A stretch of DNA of 64,000 bases, from NCBI RefSeq assembly GCF_000687475.1, contig NC_057316.1, positions 744,001-808,000 on the forward strand, read 5' to 3'. The notes under the pieces are model-generated. The model was not told where the DNA came from, ran no database searches, and was given only the letters and a program-made list of their open reading frames with translations. Below, in pieces: positions 10,965 through 21,786 of the stretch. Positions within the stretch are counted from its first letter, which is position 1. Every line of letters begins with the position of its first letter. A program made the position numbers and the translations under genes. The DNA is from Ustilaginoidea virens. Taxonomy: Eukaryota > Ascomycota > Sordariomycetes > Hypocreales > Clavicipitaceae.

Positions 10965-11833
10965 AAAAACCCTTTTTTGAGGACACGGAGTGCCTTGCGA
11001 ATGAGCCGGCGACATGAATACCAGCCAGAGCATAGACCTGTCATGTCTTGTTTTTCCTGGCATCGTCACACCGCCTCGCAAGGTACTCCGTACCTCGGGT
11101 TACTTACCTCTCGAGGTACCTGCCTAAGGAACCTCTTTCCCGCCTAAAGATACCATGTATGGTAGGTACCGTTCTCATGGAGGACAACACCTTCACGGCC
11201 CTCGCCAGAGGCAGGCCCGGCAGCAGCTACTTTCACAGGCGAAAACTACGGCACCAGACAAGTTTCACTTCACATCGTCTGCACGTCGAAAGCAGAGCTG
11301 GTTGGGGTCAACAGCGGGTTTTCTTGTCGCTTGGCAACGTGCCCTATACTCGACTTGTCCCGCCGACTGCTTCAGTGCAGCAAGCTCCAAGTTCCCAAGG
11401 GGGGATCAAAGACCATATATATACAACGAATGGTAGAAGAAGAAACAAATCAATTGCGCCACTGCATGGCTGGTATTCCCATCTCGGCTCAAGAGCAGAG
11501 AGAGCTGCCATGGGTTTTTTTCGCCTGGATATCTCTGGGACATGTCAAACTTGTAAATCCCGGAAATTCGTCTGTATCTCCCAAACCCGAGTCCCGTTCA
11601 GCGCCGGAAATTTAGCCCAAAGCATCGTCATTGAATACCAAAAAAATTCCCTCCCCCGAAAAAAAAAAAAAAAAAGGTCGTAAAGGTCATCATAAGAGCA
11701 AGGTGCTTTCCGGCACAAGCAGCGCTTCTTATGTTGGGCCGTCAAAAAGAAAAGGTGAGATGGGCCGACACCGTGCGCAGCACAGGCGACAAAGCCCACC
11801 ACCCCGTCTTCATCGGCAGGCCGTTGAGAGTGC
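10965..11833. other. Convergent intergenic region with palindrome cluster
   Basis: CCZ1 and the secreted barrel gene converge here. No gene is supported. The segment at 11081-11172 is dense in GGTACC/ACCTA steps and includes TACTCCGTAC at 11084-11093. A poly-A run lies at 11660-11675. Overlapping frames of 90-210 codons in this interval show no recognisable domain. Confidence 0.5.
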
Positions 11834-12841
11834 TCAGTTGTTGAAGGACCAGGTGATAGGCATGCGGCCCGAGGTGAGGCTGCCGTACAGCTCCTTGTAT
11901 ACCTTCTCGCTGACATCAATGTCCAATTTATCACAGCCCGTGCACTTGTCAGCCACAATGGCGGTGGTGGACTTTCCGTTGCCGTAGATGGTGATGGTCT
12001 TGCCGCACATTGGGTTGCCGTTGGACTGGGTGCCCATCAGGAGGTGAGAAAGAGCAACAATGTTGGCGCTGTTATCCTTGCCAGTGTCATCCTGACCACA
12101 TGCTCCCAAGCCAATGGTATAGTAGGTGATATCTCCTTGGTTAGTCCCAGAGCCAGAGCCGGAGCCGGAGCCGGAGCCGGAGCCAGACTTGTAGGAGACG
12201 CCAGAGCTTCCAGAGTTACCAGTGCTGCCGCTGCCGCTGCCGCTGGGAACAGGAACAGGTGCGGGAGCAGTACTTGAGACGACAGAACTAGAAGGAGGGG
12301 GTGGAGGAGCCACGTAGACGGAGGAGGAGCTAGGCGCAGGCGGAGGGGGAGGAGGAGCCACGTAGACGGAGGAGGAGCTAGAAGCAGGCGGAGGAGGAGG
12401 AGCCACGTAGGCAGAAGAGGTAGTAGGAGCAGGCGGAGGAGGAGCCACATAGACAGAGGAGGAGGAAGAGCTAGGCGCAGGTGGAGCCACGTAGACGGAG
12501 CTGGACGTTGAAGCAGTAGAAGCCGGAGGTGGCGCAGGAGCAGCACTTGTGAAGGACGTCTCCGCAACGGAAGACTGGGGCTCGAAGAAGTTGCCCTGAG
12601 GGTTGGAAGAAAGGGCGGCGGACACGGCGGTGCTCTCAGTAGGACCGATCCAAACAGTCGTGGTGGCATCGATGAGTTCTGTGACATACTCAATCTGCGT
12701 CACCCACTCGGTCTTGATGACGACGTCGCCTGAGGCGGCATCATCACGGATAGCATGGTGGTGACGCCCGTGGTGTCCACGGTGAGGCTGGGCGGCGGCC
12801 ACAGAGAGCAGGGCGGCAGAGGCGATAGCGGAGTACTTCAT
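11834..12841 (-). CDS. Secreted proline-rich protein with C-terminal double-psi beta-barrel (barwin/RlpA-like) domain
   Basis: A 335-residue extracellular protein resembling the fungal Asp f 7-like allergen group; such proteins bind or remodel wall polysaccharide, but activity here is unknown. Residues 1-17 form a signal peptide ([17 protein letters not shown]). Next are a His-rich stretch, a short conserved-looking region ([20 protein letters not shown]), then several imperfect [12 protein letters not shown] repeats (about residues 110-185) and a Gly-Ser linker. The barrel occupies about residues 236-335, with Cys248, Cys279, Cys300 and Cys303 and the motifs [20 protein letters not shown] and VADKCTGC. 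It ends MPITWSFNN. The repeat region is likely O-glycosylated and cell-wall associated (inference). The gene is intronless, with its ATG at 12841. Confidence 0.85.
   Translation of the reverse strand: MKYSAIASAALLSVAAAQPHRGHHGRHHHAIRDDAASGDVVIKTEWVTQIEYVTELIDATTTVWIGPTESTAVSAALSSNPQGNFFEPQSSVAETSFTSAAPAPPPASTASTSSSVYVAPPAPSSSSSSVYVAPPPPAPTTSSAYVAPPPPPASSSSSVYVAPPPPPPAPSSSSVYVAPPPPPSSSVVSSTAPAPVPVPSGSGSGSTGNSGSSGVSYKSGSGSGSGSGSGSGTNQGDITYYTIGLGACGQDDTGKDNSANIVALSHLLMGTQSNGNPMCGKTITIYGNGKSTTAIVADKCTGCDKLDIDVSEKVYKELYGSLTSGRMPITWSFNN
12285..12510 (-). repeat. Coding tandem repeats ([10 protein letters not shown] units) in the secreted barrel protein
   Basis: Five or so imperfect copies of a unit of about 48-60 bases, each with the core gccacgtagacggaggagg on the + strand. 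They encode Ser-rich plus Val-Tyr-Val-Ala-Pro-rich blocks. Copy number probably varies between strains. Confidence 0.8.
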
Positions 12842-15800
12842 GGCGGTAAATGGCCGGAAACTCTAGTTTTTCTGACAGTTCGGAGGTGTCCCAATGCAGT
12901 TGACTTGTGTTGAATGAACGTGGGAAAGAATGGCCGATCCCGGGGGGGTGTATGACTGTCTCAGTTTGTGTTTTCGTTAAGCTCGCTGGCAGCAAATGAG
13001 TTTGACAGAGCACGTCGAGTGCCGAAGTGAAGGAGTGTGTAAAACTGGGTGGGAGACCGGCCCGTGGAATTGTTTGTTGAAGGAAGGGTACGACCTCTGG
13101 TCTTTTTTTCAGATGAAGGAATGTGGATGTTTGAGGAATGAAGAGAAGAACAGAAAGGCAAGTTGAAGGAGAGTCTAGAGGGGGGAGGGGGGCTTAAAAG
13201 CGGCATGAATCAATGTCCAAAAAACAAAGTCGTTTGGGTGGGGGCACAGATGTACTCCGCAGAGGGGCGGCAGGTTCTTCCGAAGGAGTGGTTACATTGA
13301 GCAGCCCAATAAACACTTTGACACAGCTGACACAACTGACAAGTCTGACACGACTGACACGACTGACACGACTGACACGACTGACACGACTGACACAAAA
13401 TTGTCGGGGAAAAAAAAAAAGAGGCCTTGTCGGGTGGATTCATTTGTCGTCCCAGCCCAGTCGACCCACGGGAGGGGGCCCTGGTAGAGGCGGACCACCA
13501 GGAACAGGCGGACCAGGATTGGCCAGCTTGCAGTCAAGTCAGTCAGGCAGCTCGCCCTGCCCAAGCCCCCGTCGCCCAGGGGCTCGCCAGGAAACAAACC
13601 AGTGACCAGCCCAGCCCGTAAGAGGCTAGCTGGCACCCTGGCGCCATCACCTGGGAGGCAGCCACGGCGACACGGCATTCCATTGGCACCCCCCTGACTG
13701 CAAGGGCCCCGTCTGGTCATCTCTCTAGGTACCTAAGGTACCTTACCTACTGTCTGGTAGGCCAGGTCCCTACACGTACCATCCCGCCAAGTTCAAGTAC
13801 CTAACCAGTCGTGTTGGCTGTGTGGGGATGAGCGACGTGTTGGCGGTCAACTGAGTAATGGACGAGAAGCAGGTGTGGGCGGGGGCGGGGCTTTTCCGGG
13901 CCCTTGGACCAGACACTGACAGGACGAAACAGGGGGAAACAGTGGCGGCTGGGCCTCTACGAGGTACCTAACCTAGGTACCTAGGAGGTAGGTATGTACG
14001 GAATGGAGTCAATACCTTTCCAGACTGCATGTGGTCTGGTCGCCCCACCCACGAGCCCCCAAGCTACCAGCCAGACCCAAGAGTAGCGGCACCGACGCTG
14101 CGCACGCCAATTGGCCAGTGTCGGGTTCCGCTACCCAGCTGGCCCCCCTCCTCTTCCTTGCCCAATTCTTGCCCCTTATTATGTACGTACCGACGACGGT
14201 CGTGAACTCGTGAACTCGTGAACTCGAATCAAGTTCAATTGCTCCCATCCGTTCGTTCTAGTTCGTAGGGGCTGGTGTACTCCGTAGCCAAGAATATTAC
14301 CAGGCAAGGCAGAGCTTCGGCTGGTTTTTTTGTTTTTTTTTTTTTTTTTTTTTTGCAAAGAAATCGGAAGGCAACCAGGGAAAAGGGCGCAGCTCTTTCC
14401 CGCATTCCCTCTGTCAACTTCAGTGAGGCCGTCGTATAGGAGACATATAAATCGCCTCCTGCGAAAGAGTCAACGTTCTTGATTATTTAGCCAACAAAAA
14501 GAACAAAAAGTATCGCGACACTTTACTCTGGCGAGTTGTAGGACTAAGAAATATTCACGCACGAAAAAAAAAAAGGCGTTGAGATTGTTCGGTGCTGCTA
14601 CCAGACGCTTTTTGGCAGAAGCACGCCGCAGGCCTCCCGGAAGTGGCTACATAGTAAGGACAGAGGAAAAGGATCAACACATTCAGAAGCTACAGTCGAG
14701 AAGATACGTATATCAGCACTTGGTGAACAGTGGTGCGCGGCGTTGATATTACTGTGCAAGCACACACAGCATAAGCCCAAGGCGGGATATTTACCCGTCC
14801 TGCTGCCTCTGCTTTCCCCCCTCGCGGGTCGACCGGTCGTTTCGATAGACTTCGTGTCCCGACTAAAAATATATTCTCGGGATAGTAGATATCTGTCCAC
14901 CTGGTCGAGATGGGCCCGTATCTTTCGTGATGGGTTGCCACCTGAGCAACCCCGATGGCGCTTGTACGCAAAATCATGACAGCACCCAGGTGAGACCGCC
15001 AGCGCGCGGGCAATCATCAATCGCAAGAAAAGAAGAAGCAGACGGGACCCGAGTGTTGTCTACAAATCCTGCTTCTTGCTTCTTGCAGGGAAGGTTCAGT
15101 AGGCTGGCGAATGGCAGCGGACAGGGGGGGCAGGCATCAAGTCACAGGGGCTGAAGCCCTTTGGATTTGATATTTGATCAATGCCTACAGTACCATCTGT
15201 CCTCCTTTGTTATGTGGTCTCCTCTGAGCCACACAACTTGTTCAGCGGCCGGCGACTAAACGGCGACCTCTCGCGCATACGTTTCCATGACGCGGGGCAG
15301 CAGCGGCTAGAGTCCTCGTGGTGGGTGTCAATATTAGTAGTCATACTCTGGGGCTAACTGGGCTACTGTCTGGTAGGTGGCGCTTAGACGGGTCCAGACT
15401 GCAGCGTCCAGACCTGGTGCTGGTGCTGTATTCCGTTTCCGCCGTAGCAACTTGGCAAGGCTGGCGAGGCTGGCGATGGCATGGGCCATTATCACCGCCG
15501 CCAGTCGGGATCCGGCATCGGGATGTCCGGATACATGCAAGCAAGGCGTCGGTTATCTATCATCTGCCGTCCTGCTGTAGTAATATTTCGCAGCCATCGT
15601 CGAGTCCCTGGTTTATCTGTAGCTTCCCCGCGGGGTATAATAGAAAGAAAAAACCAAATAACTATAAGAAAGGGCCCCCTAGGTTCCCGGTCCAGGCAGC
15701 CAAGAAGAGCCAGGTCGAACTCCCTCCTAAAGGAACCAGACGTAAAAAGACAGACACACCAGATAAGCTGGGCGGCAAATAGACGCTACTTTTCCCAACG

Positions 15801-15846
15801 TGGAACGTGAACCATACAGCATCTTCCCCCTTGCCCAGTCGTCGAC
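12842..15846. other. Long intergenic region between two divergent secreted-protein genes
   Basis: About 3 kb with no convincing gene on either strand. It holds the barrel-gene promoter, a 9-base tandem repeat (13319-13397), two clusters of GGTACC/CCTAGG palindromes (13725-13801 and 13961-14000), an 8-base tandem repeat gtgaactc (about 14203-14227), a T-run (about 14321-14355) and upstream sequence of the cysteine-rich gene. Frames such as 14598-15026 (-) and 15318-15782 (+) show no domain or codon pattern I trust. Confidence 0.5.
13319..13397. repeat. 9-base tandem repeat (actgacacg)
   Basis: Roughly nine near-perfect copies of actgacacg lie about 480-560 bases upstream of the secreted barrel gene. 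The outer copies are degenerate (ctgacacaa, ctgacaagt) and the inner five are identical. The frames that cross it, on either strand, are artefacts of the repeat. Confidence 0.9.
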
Positions 15847-16332
15847 ATGCGGTACACCGTCACATCTACCACAAGTATGGTCCTGATGCTGGCCTCGCTG
15901 GCCTCGCTGGCCACCGCTACCCCGCCCTTGGCGCCTTTCGCTGGGAGCTGCACTGAACTGGGCCAGGCATGCCGTTTTGACTCGCATTGCTGTGGAAACA
16001 CCGTTCGCCATATCGGCTGCGTAAATGGCCTATGCGCTTGGACGCAGCTTCCCTGCAAAGGGGCGAACCAGCAGTGCGTTGTCAACACGAGGTCTCCCTG
16101 GAACATGTGCTGCGGCGGCAACACCTGCAACCCACTGACCAACCGGTGCGAACCAAAACCCGTCGCTCAGCAGGTCCAGGCGCAGGCGCAGGCGCAGACG
16201 CAGGCGCAGCGTTCTCGCTGGTATTCAAACTTGTTTAGAAGACCTCAAGGAAACCGACGTGACCTAGCCTCGGGCCCGGAAGCCAACATTGCGGCACGCT
16301 CGGATGATGATGAAGCGGGCTATGACGAGTAG
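15847..16332 (+). CDS. Small secreted cysteine-rich protein with two tandem cystine-knot-like modules
   Basis: A 161-residue predicted secreted protein of unknown function; candidate effector-like or surface protein (inference). Residues 1 to about 25 are a signal peptide (hydrophobic MVLMLASLASLATA, cut near ATA-TPP). Twelve cysteines form two six-cysteine sets: 35, 42, 48, 49, 58, 63 and 70, 77, 88, 89, 94, 101. Each follows C-x6-C-xn-CC-xn-C-xn-C, the spacing of inhibitor-cystine-knot (knottin) folds. The C-terminal third is unlike this: a QAQAQAQTQAQ repeat, a basic patch (RSRWYSNLFRRPQGNRR) and an acidic tail. The RR and KR-like basic sites might be processed (inference). Single exon, start at the first ATG of the frame. 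I do not recognise a named family; the knot pattern also occurs in non-toxic binding proteins. Confidence 0.7.
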   Translation: MRYTVTSTTSMVLMLASLASLATATPPLAPFAGSCTELGQACRFDSHCCGNTVRHIGCVNGLCAWTQLPCKGANQQCVVNTRSPWNMCCGGNTCNPLTNRCEPKPVAQQVQAQAQAQTQAQRSRWYSNLFRRPQGNRRDLASGPEANIAARSDDDEAGYDE

Positions 16333-18593
16333 ACGGGCTGCTTAGCGACTCTGTTTGGTGTAGTGGGCCACCCGGGGGAAGCTGCGGGGGGATGTTGCAG
16401 GATATGTTGATACCAAGAAATAATGGCTGGCCGGCTGGGGGTTCGTCTGGTTGGGGCTTATGTGGTGTTTTGATGCGCTTCAAATGACCATGGTCGTTGA
16501 ACGATTTGATGTGCTTTTTTTTGATGCGCTGTTTAAGCGCGCTTTGTAATATCTGGTCTGGTTGGTTGGTTGGTTGCCTTTGTTGCGCTGTTCAAGTAGC
16601 CGAGCTGTTTGCTAGCCGGGGCTTTACGGAGTACAAGTCATGCATGTCATGGTGGATGGATGGATACATGTATGGATGTAACCTTGCCTCTCCTTCTTTG
16701 ACTTTCTAAATGGTCCGCAATTCATCATAATTTTTTTTTCCCTTTTCTAGCATTATTGTGCCCACTGCCTTTTCACAGCAAGTCAGCCCCGGGGTCGCGC
16801 TTTACCAGACTCATTGGCCCAGCCACGCGACGTGACTAGCGGGGGGCCAAGGGCCAATCAACAACTCCCTAATTCCTGCGAGCCTTGAACTCCAGACTTC
16901 AAATTTTACGTTTGGAGATGCATGCGCTTACAGAACCCACCGGTTCGCACCCCATGGCAGGGTGCGTCCACGGCAGAGGGCAAAAAAAAAAAAAAAAAAA
17001 AAAATAAAGGGAGAGGAAACAGGCGCCCCGCAATACTCCGTACTCCATACTTCGTACCGATATTTGGTGCGGACCCACCACGAAAAAAAAAGGGGAAAAA
17101 AAAAGAGACGAAAAAAAAATTATACTGAGTAGAGTGCAAGGGTCTGTTGTACTGGTCCCACTTTAGCTTCGTCGACGTGGAAATCTTGGGGACAGAAGAC
17201 GGACGGCGCTCATCTAACAACTCACCGTACCCGCCTTACTCGACGGATGGAAGTCCAAGAGACTGGAGTGCTGGAGAGCCGAGTATCGTCATCACCACTG
17301 TGCTCGAGGGCCGGCACCCAAAATCACTGCGGTTCCTCTCCGTCCCGACCCGGACCACACTGAATCGGTTTTACCGCCTCGGCCTTTTGCATCGGCGGCA
17401 CCTTGCCACTCACGGGCAAGGCATAGCCATCCTGCACGCCGCCCGAGCCGTTCCTCACCCGGCCTTTGCCACGCTGGCGTCGAAAACAGGTCGAAAACAG
17501 GCCGAAAACAGGCCGAAAACAGCCACGGGGAGGCGGGAAAGACGGGCTGGATCGCAGACTCCCAAGGCAAAGACGCCAAGATTTCGAACCGCCCCGCGAT
17601 GCCGTGCGCATGCATGCACCTGGCCGCGGATCGAGACACTCCCGCAGCCCGTTAGGCGCCGTCCGCTCGTAGACCTGCCGACGAGACTGGCGACTTTGCA
17701 AATGATTCGACCTACTGGCTGACACTCCGGCGCCGTTGCGCCCCGATGCACGCCTCTGTCTACTTTTTGCCCCGGCGCCTCCACGGTGATTCTCCTCTGA
17801 CGCGTCCTACAGCTGGCTTTTCTCAGCTGCTGGCCGTCGCGGGCCGGGAGCAAGCAAGCACTTTAGTTCCAAGCCCGTAAGCCGTTACCAGGTCCCTCCA
17901 GCCTTCCATCCCAAGTGCCGGCCGGATGGGAACAATCGTGCTGGGTGAAGGCAAAGGTGCGCACTGGCAAGCGTGACTCGCCCCTCGCGGACGATAGCCG
18001 CTTGCATGGTGCTCGGTTATTCCACGACAAGGGGTGGCAAGACTACCTGTTTCCCCGTCGTATATCTGGTAGCTGAACCTTTGTTTGTACAGAACCCGGG
18101 ACGTTGGGCGCCTTCGCCTACATTTTTGCCCCCCCCCCCCCCCCCCAGTGACACATATGCTAAAGGAGTTGCATGTGTATAAGTAGAGGTGGCAGTCAAA
18201 CTCATTGTCGAACCCGGAGAAGCTGCAGGTTAGGGATATACACTGCTGCTTTGGCGGCAACCTCGCATCCTGCTGGAGCAATCCAAGGAAAACTTTCCCT
18301 TGTCCAGACCGTCGCCAATTCGTGCCCATGCCATGGCGTATACCAAGGACTTGCGGACACACCAAGTTGCTATCCATGTCTTTTTCAAAGCGCCTTGCCA
18401 TGACCGCATGGGCACCAGATGTCTGGGTACCACCTGCTCGAGCAAACATGCATCGGTGCTGCGCCCCTGCGGCAGCAAACGGTTTCTCTTTTTTTTTTTT
18501 TTTCCCCCTCCTTTCACTGCTGCAAACGTGAATCCTGCTCAAGCCATTTCCAGGTTTCATGGTAAGATCCTCGCACTACCAGACTCGTGCCCA
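16333..18593. other. Intergenic region with short repeats and homopolymers
   Basis: No supported gene. Seen: a TACGGAGTAC palindrome (16625-16634), TACTCCGTACTCC (from 17034), poly-A/T runs (16982-17004, 18490-18503), a poly-C run (18130-18147) and four copies of an 11-base unit (gtcgaaaacag / gccgaaaacag, about 17479-17522). Frames of 100-245 codons on both strands overlap each other and show no domain. Confidence 0.5.
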
Positions 18594-18861
18594 GACAGTC
18601 TAAGCCTCAGGCGCAAATCGCTGGCGGGCCGACAACGGGCCCTGGGCATTGAGAGACGGTGAGAAATTGTCACGCATCGCCAAAGGCACTAGCTGATTCC
18701 TGTGCAGAGACTATATTCGAAACCTTTCCCGCGAGCCGTCGCTGTTCATGGACCTGACGCGGCCCAAGCCTCTGGTGCTGTGTCTGGCCGATGGAAGTGA
18801 ACCGATTCAGGATCTTGGGTTTCCCTACCTGATGAAACAAACCGTTGCCTGCCACGCCTGA
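18594..18861 (+). pseudogene. Possible gene remnant, F-box-like segment with one intron (doubtful)
   Basis: A short stretch reads like the end of a spliced gene. Sequence up to 18658 can be joined across a 49-base intron at 18659-18707 (GTGAGA donor, CTGAT branch, GTGCAG acceptor) to a frame ending at TGA 18859-18861. The joined segment has GIERRDYIRNLSREPSLFMD and then LTRPKPLVL, which resembles the helix of fungal F-box proteins that precedes the LRR part (SWRxxI..LPSLWxxLDL). No start or upstream domain is visible and the frame stops early, so it is at best a truncated relic. The 5' boundary is arbitrary. It could also be chance. Confidence 0.25.
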
Positions 18862-19673
18862 TATCGCTGCTTGATTACGGCTGGCTTTTGTGATAGATGC
18901 GGGCATTGCCTTGCCCTGCTGTAATGACTGTACGTAAAGCGACGTCTGCTATCGCTGCCTCGAAGTCTGCCGAGCTAGATATCCTATCATACCTATTGGT
19001 ATGTGCCGCCATGCACTATTGTTAGCAGCGGCTGTGTGGCTATAGATGATGCTATTGATAGAAGCGGCTATGTGGCTATGTGGTATATCCTACGTAATGA
19101 CTGTGAGATATTTGGCTGTATGCCACGGGATGTAAAGACCGTGTGTTGCGCAGCAATTGCCGTGTTGAAGGCAGGGCGCAGGTACAAAAGAAAGAAAGGA
19201 AAAACGGCTTTCTTTTGATATTATAACGATAATGTATATTTTTTACTCAACTTCATTTTTATTTCTATTTCAATGTCGATGAAATCTTAAATACACTTCT
19301 AAATAAAGGTAGGATAGGCAGTAGCTTTCTGCGGCATTCTAGTAGAGGCTATTTAAGAAGATATAGATACATAGGAAAACCGGGCCTACGTTATTCCTCC
19401 GCATGTAATGAGCCTATCAAAATACAGCATGTCCGCCAACATTTATCGCGTCGATTACACGGCAGTTTCCTAGACGTGGCTGGTTTCGGCCAACTTGACC
19501 CGTGGTTAAATGATCGTCGCAAATTGCGAGCCACCCAGATAGTGAGAAACCTTCGGCGATCATTTTGGACGCAGTCGAGCTGGCCGCCAACAGTGGTCTA
19601 CACTCGTCGACGCATTCTGGCCAGAACTGAGAGGAAACCCACCATTCGATAGTCGGAAACTGTCAATGATTCG
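18862..19673. other. Intergenic region upstream of the apyrase gene
   Basis: No gene is supported. A diverged direct repeat (agcggctgtgtggctat / agcggctatgtggctat) lies at about 19027-19078. The stretch from 19215 to 19400 is AT-rich and resembles an eroded repeat. Confidence 0.45.
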
Positions 19674-21786
19674 ATGGGCAAGCACTGTAGGCAAACCGTT
19701 ACCACATAATAGCGTTGGCCTATTTCTCGCGCGATGCTTCGACAACCTGGCTAATGAGTTGTTTCAATCAGCGCAATATGGAGTGATCCTCGACGCGGGG
19801 TCATCAGGAACTCGCCTCTACGTCTACAAGTGGAAACATCCCGTCGTGGCCAGGAAAAATGCTTCTGCTCCGGCATTGCGAAGCCTGCCGAAATTGAAGC
19901 TGAAGAAAAGCAAGAAGATACACCCGGGCCTCGCCACGTTTGCTCACGATGCGGCACTAGTTGGTCGCGAACACCTCAAGCTTCTCATGGATGTGGCCTT
20001 GAATGAGGTACCCAGGGACAAAATCGCAGAAACTCCGATATACTTGCTGGCTACAGCAGGCGTTCGACTACTGCCAGAGCATACGCAGGCATTTCTCCTT
20101 CAGAATGCTTGTAGTTATCTGCAAACGACCAAGTTCCGCCTGCCTAACTGCCGTGAACAGGTTCGAGTGATAACGGGCGAGACGGAAGGTCTCTATGGCT
20201 GGATCGCAACAAATTATCTTCTAGGTGGATTTGATCAGCCCAAAGAGCACGCTCATGGTAAAGGCCACCATACCTACGGTTTCCTCGACATGGGTGGTGC
20301 TTCGGCCCAGATCGCTTTTGCTCCCAACACCACTGAAGCTGAACGTCACGCAAACGACCTTAGATTGATTCGCATGCGGCGGTTGGACGGGTCCCCAATG
20401 GAATACAAAGTTTTCACCGCGACGTGGCTGGGCTTTGGCGCTAACAGAGCGCGGGCACGATACATCCAAAGCCTGGTGGAAAGCTATGGCGATCTTGTTG
20501 ATGAAATACCTGACCCTTGCATGCCCAAAGGGCTGCGAAGCCTGATAGCAAAATCACACGTTGCCGAATCGCACAAAAAAGGGCAAAGTTTGATTGGCAC
20601 TGGTGCCTTTGATGAGTGTCTGAAGAAAACCTACCCGTTGCTTCGGAAGGACGCACCTTGCGAAGATCACCCCTGCCTCCTCAATGGGCAACATGTTCCT
20701 GCGATAGATTTTGAAGTTAATCATTTCGTCGGCATTTCGGAGTACTGGCATGCTACCCACGGTGTCTTTGGAAAGGCACAAACAGCGTATGATCTAGCGA
20801 CTTTTCAGCGCAAAGTCATGGAGTTCTGCAACCGAGACTGGGCAACCATAGAGGGCGACATGGTCAAACGGAAGAAGTCAATCGAACAAAAGGTCGAAGA
20901 CGCACGGAATGCGTGTTTCAAAGCATCCTGGCTGATCAACATGCTGTACGAAGGGATAGGAATTCCTCGGCTCGGCATAGAGCCGACAAATCTAGCCGGC
21001 GTCAACACAACAAACGAGGGTCATGACATTGCAAAGCAAAACTTCATGGGTCCCTTTCAGCCGGTCGATACAATCCAAGGCGTGGAAGTGAGCTGGACAC
21101 TTGGGAAAATGATTCTGTATGCTGCCGGTCAAATCATGCCGGACAAACACTCCCTGCCCGTCGGATTTGGGAGCAACGTAGCACCGGGGATTCCTTCAGA
21201 CTTTGAGAATGCTGGATCTGCCCCCCTCTCAACCACCTTTGATGCAGTTGACGATGATTCTGACTCCGACAGCATTACCTTTTTTACTGGCCATGCATTG
21301 TCTAGCATCCTGGGCGTCATTATTTTCGCCATCATAGTACTGTATTTTTGTCACAAGCCTGATCGACTACGTCGGATTCTTAGAGCCGTTCCCTGGCGAT
21401 GCCGCCATCCAAAGCGCAAATCGAAGCCGTGGTTGGGACTGACCAGGAAGGTGTTTGGTCGCTGGACTGCACACTACGACCGAATACTGGAAGAAGGAGA
21501 CGCTGACGAATATGAACTGGATGCGGCTTTTGATCTGGTGGATGGTTCAGATGGTGGCGATGGACATGGGAACGGAGGACCGAAAGTCAATGTGGAACGA
21601 GGTGATGATGTCAATCCTCCATCTGTGATGGACCGGCATGGGCTCGTGCTGCGAACAGAAAGTAGGGAACGTCTCACGACTAATCTGCAGATGTTGAATG
21701 CTGGGAAGAGGAGCAGAGCGGGCAGCCCAACTCGGTCAAAGGGCCCTCCTATGACTCCTTGGCAAGATTCTTTGAGGACAACATGA
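19674..21786 (+). CDS. YND1: GDA1/CD39-family apyrase, Golgi nucleoside diphosphatase (Ynd1-like)
   Basis: Membrane apyrase hydrolysing NDP/NTP in the Golgi lumen, which supports nucleotide-sugar exchange for glycosylation. Apyrase conserved regions are all present: ACR1 DAGSSGTRLYVY, ACR2 LLATAGVRLL, ACR3 GETEGLYGWIATNYLLGG and ACR4 LDMGGASAQIAF. A single C-terminal membrane segment (SSILGVIIFAIIVLYF, about residues 513-535) precedes a cytosolic tail, the Ynd1 layout. I prefer a two-exon model: a 13-nt exon 19674-19686 (ATGGGCAAGCACT), intron 19687-19771 (GTAGGC donor, CTAAT, TTTCAATCAG acceptor), then exon 19772-21786. This gives 675 residues beginning MGKHSQYGVILDAG, like other fungal members. 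The unspliced alternative starts at ATG 19666 and adds 31 residues of unusual N-terminus. Family certain; start less so. Confidence 0.88.

Noticed and set aside
12037..12693. 218-codon Leu/Pro-rich minus-strand frame in the barrel gene
   Set aside because: Alternative frame of the proline repeats of the supported gene.
13210..13443. CQSCQSC-rich minus-strand protein
   Set aside because: Produced entirely by the 9-base tandem repeat; looks like a cysteine-rich effector only by chance.
14598..15026. 142-codon minus-strand frame in the long intergenic region
   Set aside because: No recognisable domain, overlaps an alternative frame, no convincing start or intron context.
16850..17130. Possible tRNA or other small RNA gene in the poly-A rich intergenic stretch
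   Set aside because: No cloverleaf with a T-loop GGTTCRANYCC box could be found here or elsewhere in the window by eye.
17147..17722. 191-codon plus-strand frame with overlapping minus frames
   Set aside because: Crosses an 11-base repeat and shows no domain; mutual overlap of frames suggests none is real.
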